A stretch of 64,000 nt of DNA from Caenorhabditis elegans (Eukaryota; Nematoda; Chromadorea; Rhabditida; Rhabditidae), in NCBI RefSeq assembly GCF_000002985.6, contig NC_003280.10:372001-436000 (forward strand). Reading direction: 5' to 3'. Shown here piece by piece: positions 57,294-64,000 of the stretch (its first letter is position 1; each line of letters begins with the position of its first letter). A program made the position numbers and the translations under genes. The notes under the pieces are model-generated. The model did not search any database, was not told where the DNA came from, and was given only the letters and a program-made list of their open reading frames with translations.

Positions 57294-57785
57294 ATGCTCC
57301 TCGACTATCTCTTGCTTTTAATAATCACCGCCCTTTTAATATGTGCAGTTATAAAAATAAAATTGAATGTGAGTTATTTCCTTATTATGTACAGGAAAAT
57401 TCCAAAAAAAATTTTAACAGAAAAAACCATTCCAACTGAAAAAACTGCAGCATGTTGCATTCAGAAATGTAATAAATTCCATGGATATTAATAAAGTGTA
57501 AGTTTTTATCGTTTATGGTTGGTTGGAGCCTCCATTTTGTGGCCGGGGCCTAATAAACTAGAAAATCAATGTCTTGCAGATTTGATTCTAATATTTCGCT
57601 GTGAAATTCAAATTTTTAGGCAACAAAAATCTACCGTATTTCCACTGTTAGTCTTGTACCCCTAAGGACTAATAGAGGAAATACGGTAATTATCAAATAT
57701 TTCTTAAACAAATCAACAATTTTTAAAAAGTTTCCAGAATCGATTTGGCCAGTACATCAACTCGTTTCCGACAAAGACTGAGGCA
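57294..57785 (+). pseudogene. Truncated F-box copy (first two exons) upstream of F6
   Basis: Exon 1 57294-57368 (MLLDYLLLLIITALLICAVI), exon 2 57421-57496 (KKPFQLKKLQHVAFRNVINSMD), and the first few codons of exon 3 (57738 on, IDLASTSTRFRQRLRQA). The sequence then switches at about 57785 to a second copy of the upstream region. This is the 5' unit of a tandem duplication whose junction lies in exon 3. Confidence 0.82.
57632..57688. repeat. 57-bp hairpin with TACCGTATTTCC ends (copy 1)
   Basis: TACCGTATTTCCACTGTTAG pairs with CTAATAGAGGAAATACGGTA. It lies in the intron after exon 2 of the truncated copy, with the matching element at 58385-58441 in F6. Confidence 0.78.
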
Positions 57786-57879
57786 AGCGCAGCAGAAAGA
57801 CACCTTATGAGATCAAGAAAAAGGGTGCACAATACCCCCCAGCCTATTGGAAATTGCAGACAGCGTGCTCAGCTACTTA

Positions 57880-57892
57880 CATCTGTTGACCT
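57880..57892 (+). promoter_or_regulatory. CATCTGTTGACCT element upstream of F6
   Basis: The same 13-mer as upstream of F1-F3, in the same orientation relative to the gene, 121 bases before the F6 start. Confidence 0.55.
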
Positions 57893-58384
57893 CTCATAGC
57901 AAGAATCTTATTGGGTCTCCCCATCTGTCCGTGACGTCACTAACCCTTGCTCTGTTTCTTTTATTGTGTTACCTTGCCGATCAATATTCTTTAATGTACG
58001 AGCCATTTTCAAAATGCTCCTCCACTATCTGTTGCTTTTAATAATCACCATCGTTTTAATATGTGTGGTTATAAAAATTCAATTAAATGCGAGTTGATCT
58101 CTTATTATGTACAGGAAAATTTCAATGATTTTGTTACAGAAAAAACCATTCCAACTGAGAAAACTGCCGTATATTGCATTCAGAAATGTAATAAATTCAA
58201 TGGATATTAATAAAGTGTAAGTTTTTATCGTTTATGGTTGGTTGGAGCCTCCATTTTATGAGCCTTATAAACCAGAAATTAAAATTTTCCAACTTTCAGA
58301 AGTTTGTTGGCGCAAAGTTCGAATTTGATTTGTTTCTAATATTTTGCGGTGAAATTTAAATTTTTATGGTTAGGCAAAACTATC

Positions 58385-58441
58385 TACCGTATTTCCTCTT
58401 AATGGTGTTGCTCCCTAACAACTAACAGAGGAAATACGGTA
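58385..58441. repeat. 57-bp hairpin with TACCGTATTTCC ends (copy 2)
   Basis: TACCGTATTTCCTCTTAATG and CTAACAGAGGAAATACGGTA form the arms. It is the duplicate of 57632-57688, inherited with the tandem duplication. Confidence 0.78.
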
Positions 58442-59155
58442 ATTAATCCAATTTTTTTGAACAGTGAAACAAATCAAAAAATTTTAAAATATTTCCAGAA
58501 TTGATTTATCCATGAAATCTACTCGTTTCCGACGGAGTTTGAAACAAGTAAATCGAAAAATTTTCAACCTGATCATTGAACGCTATAAAAAGTATTCTTC
58601 CAAATTGGGAGAAGATTCCTGGTATCGAAGAATAATTGTGATGGAAACAGAGAGAGATATGCAATTTGTGTATCACTTTATGATGAATAAGGCACGAATA
58701 GAAGGATACGGCTTGGCAACTCATGATGGCGTCAATGATCATATAGGCTTCTTTTGGTTAGTTTTTTCTAGAGTGTTCGAGCACAAGCCATGAAAAACTA
58801 ATTAGATCTTGAGGACACACTCACAAGTGAATTTTTTCCGATTTTTTTGCTATGATTTGAAGTTTGAGCAGAATTAAAGACTCTTTTTTTTAGCACAGAA
58901 TATAAGGAAGTGAACAAGTCGCCATGTATGTCTTATGGAACTTCACAAGAGTTAATCAAACTTTTGGATACCTTAAACGGATCTTTTTTAATCGATCATG
59001 TTGAATTGACAATAGACCGTCATGAAATCTTCGGGGAATTTAAATCCGCGTTGAGCCATCCTTTATTTTGAAAATGCCATTTTGTTAAACTTCTTGGAGA
59101 CGATTCGTATATTTCAACAGAGGATATGGAGTTCATATTAAAGAATTTTGATTTC

Positions 59156-59697
59156 GCAAAAGCCGGAACCCAGTGCACCGAATACGTGCTGAAGCTGGAA
59201 GGAGGACCGGTGCTCCCGCATTGTGCAGAAATAGTAAAAAAAATTTGCATTAGAGCGAGCTTTCAGCATGAATTTTTGTGAAAATCATTATTTTTTACAC
59301 TTTAAAATGTTATTTTATTCACTTAAGCACAAGTTTAACAAGCATACAGGGAATTCAATATCCCTGTAGTTCCAGAAGCTACAGTATCCAGAAACAACTC
59401 TAATCTCAATTTCCGTTCAAAATCCCGGAAAAAAATCCCCGATTATATATTGTTTTAACCAATATGTAATCTGCGAGCTTCTATCCAAATTGATGGCTGG
59501 AATATCGGTATTCTCGGCTGAAACATGCACTAAATACCGCATTCCAACCAACAATTTGGTGCAATAGAGCACATTTGTCATCGGAAATGAAAAAAAGAAA
59601 AAGGAAGCTAAGCACAAATTTTCCCCAGAAAAACCAAAATTTACTTCCGATGACTCAGTTCATCCGCTCTACGAACTTGTGCTCGACAGAGGAGATG
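59156..59697 (+). pseudogene. dnsn-1 exon 8-9 fragment inside F6
   Basis: Reads AKAGTQCTEYVLKLEGGPVLPHCA, the counterpart of dnsn-1 AKAGTKCTEYELKLENGPVLPHCA, then a derived intron containing the NVLYCTELL-type repeat (antisense, 59470-59580). The start of dnsn-1 exon 9 follows (CAGTTCATCCGCTCTACGAA). It is flanked by a 155-bp direct repeat of F-box exon 4 (59001-59155 and 59698-59852). Confidence 0.88.
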
Positions 59698-60197
59698 TTG
59701 AATTGACAATAGACCGTCATGAAATCTTCGGGGAATTTAAATCCGCGTTGAGCCATCCTTTATTTTGAAAATGCCATTTTGTTAAACTTCTTGGAGACGA
59801 TTCGTATATTTCAACAGAGGATATGGAGTTCATATTAAAGAATTTTGATTTGAAATATGGATTTTCAAATAGTTGTTTACACCGAGCCGGTTTCAACAAA
59901 AAACTGGTAATTCGGAAGTGTACCACATATTTTAGTACATAATGTGGTCGTTTAAAAAAAACGGGAAAATTCCAAGAAGGGGTTTTGTGTAAAAATCGGT
60001 ACCAAAAACCGAAAAAATGAATTATGTCCTTTTGGTAGAGTTGATCTCTGAACAGTTTTATATATACTTTTTGCGTAAATGAGTAGTTTTACCGGATTTT
60101 TTCAAGATATTCATAAAGTATGTGTTTGATGAAAAATTTTGCACTTGCTTGCTTCCTAGTTTTTTTCCTGAAATTTCCCTGTTTTCTTTGCTAGAAG

Positions 60198-60375
60198 CAC
60201 GTGGTGTCGGAATGTCCCATCTCGGTTTGATCTCCGAAAAGTGCGGAAATTTAGACGCAGACTTTTAAACTGATTTCGCATTGTTAAGAGTGTGCTGACA
60301 TCACACGTTTCTGTGGAAAAAAACTCCCGCGTTTTTTGTAGATCAAGCTGCGATGGGATAGCCTGACACCACGTG
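60198..60375. mobile_element. Palindromic MITE, CACGTGGTGTCAG family (left arm)
   Basis: Bounded by CACGTGGTGTCGG and CTGACACCACGTG, in the F6 intron. Duplicated as part of the inverted repeat at 62014-62191. Confidence 0.88.
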
Positions 60376-60972
60376 TAGAAGTTTTAGTTTAAGTACCTAT
60401 TCTATGCGTATCAGAATTTTCTCACATCCACTATTATTTTTTTAGTGGGTCAACATTCCACGATTGGATTTCCAAAAATGTTTTCCGAACTCAACATTAA
60501 CATTAGACGAATTGAAAAAGATGAATTACGAAAAGATTCGATTCGATTATCTTGGTGGATTCTCGGGAATGCAACTAAACGAGTACATCCGATACTGGTT
60601 AGACGGGAATATGTCAAAACTACGAAGATTTCAAATAAATTTCTGGAATGATCAGTGGGCTTATGACTTATGGAATCGTTTACCGCACTCTTCCGAGTGG
60701 AATCCAAAACGCCGATCAAGATATTTCTAGTGAGTTTGATCTGACAAGAGAAGTATTAAAACCTGATTAAATGTACCTCAAAAATTTTGAAAAAATGTAT
60801 TTTAATCGAACCCAGTTAGTGGCTGAAAAAAATTTGGGCAAAAATAAAAAGTTGTCTAAATTTGTTGAAAACGGGTGATTCATATATGCCGATTTTCATA
60901 TGGCATGACAGATTCCCAACGGATCAACAAACATTTTTCGACTTTTCGGAATATAAATCACTATTTTCTTGA

Positions 60973-61492
60973 TTCTTTCTGTTAACTTGTTGAAACCTGT
61001 GAGCTAACACGAGCATGTTTTCAGCCATCTATTGTACATACACATGTGCTCTTTTAGAGCAAAAAAATATTTTCTGAATTTGGTCAATACTAATGAAATT
61101 TGTAAATTTTGAGACCTCCCGCAACAATATTGCTCATTTTAAAGAAAGTTCTTAATTTTTAATTTTTACTATAAATGACCCATTTTTGGCATTTTTACTA
61201 ATTTTTGAATTGTTATCAACAAATTTAGACAACTTTTTATTTTTGCCCAAATTTTTTTCAGCCACTAACGACTGACCTTTTTTTTTGGCAAAAAATATTA
61301 ATTTTCCTGAAAATGTTCGAAACCATTTTATACTAGAAAAGGACAGTTTTTTAGAGTTCGGAGATCAATTTTGAGTCCTCTAGCTACAAAATTAACAATT
61401 TTAGAAGAGTTTCAAAATTTTCAATTTTTGCCAGAAATTGTCCATTTTTGCCACTTTCTACTGGTTTTTGATGGGTTAAACCTAGATTTTCT
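60973..61492. other. Spacer of the inverted duplication
   Basis: AT-rich sequence downstream of the F6 last exon. A partial extra copy of the inner arm sequence (TTTAGACAACTTTTTATTTTTGCCC...CAGCCACTAA) lies at about 61222-61270. No gene recognised. Confidence 0.6.
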
Positions 61493-63234
61493 AAAATCGG
61501 CATATATGAATCACCCGTTTTCAACAAATTTAGACAACTTTTTATTTTTGCCCAAATTTTTTTCAGCCACTAACTGGGCTCGATTAAAATACATTTTTTC
61601 AAAATTTTTGAGGTACATTTAATCAGGTTTTAATACTTCTCTTGTCAGATCAAACTCACTAGAAATATCTTGATCGGCGTTTTGGATTCCACTCGGAAGA
61701 GTGCGGTAAACGATTCCATAAGTCATAAGCCCACTGATCATTCCAGAAATTTATTTGAAATCTTCGTAGTTTTGACATATTCCCGTCTAACCAGTATCGG
61801 ATGTACTCGTTTAGTTGCATTCCCGAGAATCCACCAAGATAATCGAATCGAATCTTTTCGTAATTCATCTTTTTCAATTCGTCTAATGTTAATGTTGAGT
61901 TCGGAAAACATTTTTGGAAATCCAATCGTGGAATGTTGACCCACTAAAAAAATAATAGTGGATGTGAGAAAATTCTGATACGCATAGAATAGGTACTTAA
62001 ACTAAAACTTCTACACGTGGTGTCAGGCTGTCCCATCGCAGCTTGATCTACAAAAAACGCGGGAGTTTTTTTCCACAGAAACGTGTGATGTCAGCACACT
62101 CTTAACAATGCGAAATCAGTTTAAAAGTCTGCGTCTAAATTTCCGCACTTTTCGGAGATCAAACCGAGATGGGACATTCCGACACCACGTGCTTCTAGCA
62201 AAGAAAACAGGGAAATTTCAGGAAAAAAAACTAGGAAGCAAGCAAGTGCAAAATTTTTCATCAAACACATACTTTATGAATATCTTGAAAAAATCCGGTA
62301 AAACTACTCATTTACGCAAAAAGTATATATAAAACTGTTCAGAGATCAACTCTACCAAAAGGACATAATTCATTTTTTCGGTTTTTGGTACCGATTTTTA
62401 CACAAAACCCCTTCTTGGAATTTTCCCGTTTTTTTTAAACGACCACATTATGTACTAAAATATGTGGTACACTTCCGAATTACCAGTTTTTTGTTGAAAC
62501 CGGCTCGGTGTAAACAACTATTTGAAAATCCATATTTCAAATCAAAATTCTTTAATATGAACTCCATATCCTCTGTTGAAATATACGAATCGTCTCCAAG
62601 AAGTTTAACAAAATGGCATTTTCAAAATAAAGGATGGCTCAACGCGGATTTAAATTCCCCGAAGATTTCATGACGGTCTATTGTCAATTCAACATCTCCT
62701 CTGTCGAGCACAAGTTCGTAGAGCGGATGAACTGAGTCATCGGAAGTAAATTTTGGTTTTTCTGGGGAAAATTTGTGCTTAGCTTCCTTTTTCTTTTTTT
62801 CATTTCCGATGACAAATGTGCTCTATTGCACCGAATTGTTGGATGGAATGCGGTATTTAGTGCATGTTTCAGCCGAGAATACCGATATTCCAGCCATCAA
62901 TTTGGATAGAAGCTCGCAGATTACATATTGGTTAAAACAATATATAATCGGGGATTTTTTTCCGGGATTTTGAACGGAAATTGAGATTAGAGTTGTTTCT
63001 GGATACTGTAGCTTCTGGAACTACAGGGATATTGAATTCCCTGTATGCTTGTTAAACTTGTGCTTAAGTGAATAAAATAACATTTTAAAGTGTAAAAATA
63101 ATGATTTTCACAAAAATTCATGCTGAAAGCTCGCTCTAATGCAAATTTTTTTTACCATTTCTGCACAATGCGGGAGCACCGGTCCTCCTTCCAGCTTCAG
63201 CACGTATTCGGTGCACTGGGTTCCGGCTTTTGCG
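61493..63234 (-). repeat. Right arm of the inverted duplication (F-box exons, antisense)
   Basis: Reverse-complement copy of 59155-60896. Holds an identical FBA exon at 61661-61937 (-), the MITE at 62014-62191, and an F-box exon 4 part at about 62490-62691 that joins dnsn-1 exon 9 sequence at about 62692-62697. Confidence 0.93.
62014..62191. mobile_element. Palindromic MITE, CACGTGGTGTCAG family (right arm)
   Basis: Mirror of 60198-60375. Confidence 0.88.
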
Positions 63235-63415
63235 AAAATGTTCGATGATTTCTGGAAAAATTGACTTATATTTGAATTTCTAATACGAAAATATTCGCTA
63301 CCGTCAAGCTGAGCAATTGTCCGTACAAAAATGGTGACGTGGCAATCAGAGTGGGCGGGATTTTCGTGTAGGGACCTGTTTTCTCATGCACAAAATCCGA
63401 AAACATTAAAGCTTT
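62697..63415 (-). pseudogene. dnsn-1 exon 7-9 fragment joined to F-box sequence
   Basis: On the - strand: part of exon 7 (VHEKTGPYTKIPPTLIATS, FLYGQLLSL; about 63299-63398), the intron 8 equivalent, exon 8 (about 63160-63255, SSNIFAKAGTQCTEY) and the first codons of exon 9 (DSVHPLYELVLDRG frame). It extends about 180 bases beyond the inverted-repeat boundary at 63234, so this is likely the older of the two dnsn-1 fragments. Compared with dnsn-1, intron 8 is enlarged by the NVLYCTELL repeat. Confidence 0.88.
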
Positions 63416-63448
63416 GTATAGCAGCAGCTGGTTAAGATCTTGAGCAGC

Positions 63449-63535
63449 AAGGTGCACAATACAGGTGACACTAATTGAAAATCAATATATGGTGTCTGTT
63501 TGTAGTGTGTATCAGACACGAACATTGTGCACCTT
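63449..63535. mobile_element. 87-bp element with AAGGTGCACAAT inverted ends
   Basis: AAGGTGCACAAT at 63449-63460 and ATTGTGCACCTT at 63524-63535 form perfect 12-bp inverted repeats. The interior is unremarkable. Confidence 0.65.
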
Positions 63536-63790
63536 CCTCGCAAAAATGAAAAGGGAAGCAACGCATTTTTGCATAACCCATATGGCATGGGAAAAGGGGT
63601 AAGGAAGAATGTGCAAAACGATGCAATGACTAAGCAGGTTCAGGTCGCTTGAAGGCTCAGAGGGCGGAGGGTCTCCCGTAAAGGACACCTTAAAATATTT
63701 ACAACATACCAGTTTCAGTTAGTTAACAGAACGAATCACGAAAATAGTTCTTTATATAAAAAATTGCAAGAAGCATATAAATATGTATTA

Positions 63791-63870
63791 ATTTTCCGAG
63801 AAGTGGAACAATGTTTGTTGATCCATCGGGAATCTATCATGCCATATGAGAAAGTACATGGTTCTGGATT
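63791..63870 (-). pseudogene. Last-exon fragment of another F-box/FBA_2 copy
   Basis: Reads MYFLIWHDRFPMDQQTLFHFSEN on the - strand, matching the family's last exon (WHDRFPTDPR...FSD). The preceding DCSKGRD block is not visible here. It may be a fragment or part of a copy continuing beyond the window. Confidence 0.7.
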
Positions 63871-64000
63871 TGATTAAGATAGTTCGATTAAAATAGAAAT
63901 TCCAGAAAAATAATTGTTTTGACCAAAAAAAACATGGCTGAAAAATAGGAAAACCAAAAATAATTTTTAACATATTAAAAAAAAGGGAGTAATGCATATA

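Larger units (their letters stand above)
59155..60896 (+). repeat. Left arm of a large inverted duplication
   Basis: Pairs base for base with 61493-63234 in reverse complement (paired coordinates sum to 122389; checked at 59160, 60198, 60450 and 60896). Encoded peptides in the two arms are identical over long stretches. Differences seen are few, such as K/E and V/D in the NVLYCTELL segment. Confidence 0.93.
58014..60972 (+). pseudogene. F-box/FBA_2 gene F6, interrupted by dnsn-1 sequence
   Basis: Exon 1 58014-58088 (MLLHYLLLLIITIVLICVVI, with a GC donor), exon 2 58140-58216 (KKPFQLRKLPYIAFRNVINSMD), exon 3 58499-58756 (STRFRRSLKQVNRKIFNLII) and exon 4 from 58894 (TSQELIKLLDTLNGSFLIDHVELTIDRHEIFG). 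Exon 4 has a TGA after ALSHPLF and at 59155/59156 passes directly into dnsn-1-like sequence. F-box exon 4 resumes at 59698, repeating its own 59001-59155 segment (including the TGA). The later FBA exon 60452-60728 (IPRLDFQKCF..., LNEYIRYWLDGNMSKLRRFQINFW) and the last exon near 60885-60972 (WHDRFPTDQQTFFDFSE) are open. Cannot make the normal protein. Confidence 0.82.

Overview
This is nematode nuclear DNA, almost certainly Caenorhabditis elegans or a very close relative. The evidence is an AT-rich sequence with short introns ending in TTTTCAG, degenerate TTAGGC telomere-type arrays, chemoreceptor, C-type lectin and F-box expansions, and abundant palindromic MITEs. From memory of gene neighbourhoods (not checked here) the set sPLA2, nucleotide-sugar transporter, CTLD/CUB lectin, DONSON and DDX56 fits the left arm of chromosome II (cosmids C03H5/C24H12). 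Exon boundaries were built by eye from GT/AG sites and reading frame. Layout, 0-34 kb: telomere-like array (1.46-1.8 kb); secreted phospholipase A2 (3.25-3.84 kb, +); TIR transposon and a GGCAAT repeat; two tandem Str-superfamily chemoreceptors (6.65-10.04 kb, +); a full-length divergent eIF3L-like protein with an N-terminal coiled coil (10.37-13.35 kb, -); divergent from it an acidic/lysine-rich nuclear-type protein (14.24-15.82 kb, +) with a telomere-like array in its intron; an SLC35A-type nucleotide-sugar transporter (16.84-20.54 kb, +); a truncated rps-26 pseudogene and an unrecognised small gene (23.1-23.8 kb, +); a double-BTB protein with a C-terminal Cys-rich ribbon (24.69-27.39 kb, -); a secreted CTLD-CTLD-CUB lectin (30.68-32.12 kb, +). 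Layout, 34-47 kb: a head-to-head pair of nuclear housekeeping genes, DONSON (dnsn-1, -, replication initiation) and a DDX56-type DEAD-box RNA helicase (+, ribosome biogenesis), only 312 bp apart. Their introns share a local burst of 44-bp palindromes and ~310-bp linking sequence. A multi-pass membrane protein follows (45.35-46.91 kb, -). Layout, 47-64 kb: a decaying array of F-box/FBA_2-type genes and pseudogenes, each starting with a hydrophobic N-terminal segment that would place the F-box at a membrane. Members carry in-frame stops, frameshifts, lost exons and transposon insertions. At 59.16-63.23 kb there is a nearly perfect inverted duplication (arms about 1.74 kb, spacer about 0.6 kb). 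It contains both F-box exons and fragments of dnsn-1 exons 7-9 that originated about 25 kb away, spliced into the middle of an F-box exon. The most unusual items are this dnsn-1/F-box chimeric palindrome, the membrane-anchored F-box architecture with a conserved E-box-containing upstream motif, the coiled-coil eIF3L paralog, the intronic 44-bp palindrome family, and matching 19-bp elements upstream of the two chemoreceptors.
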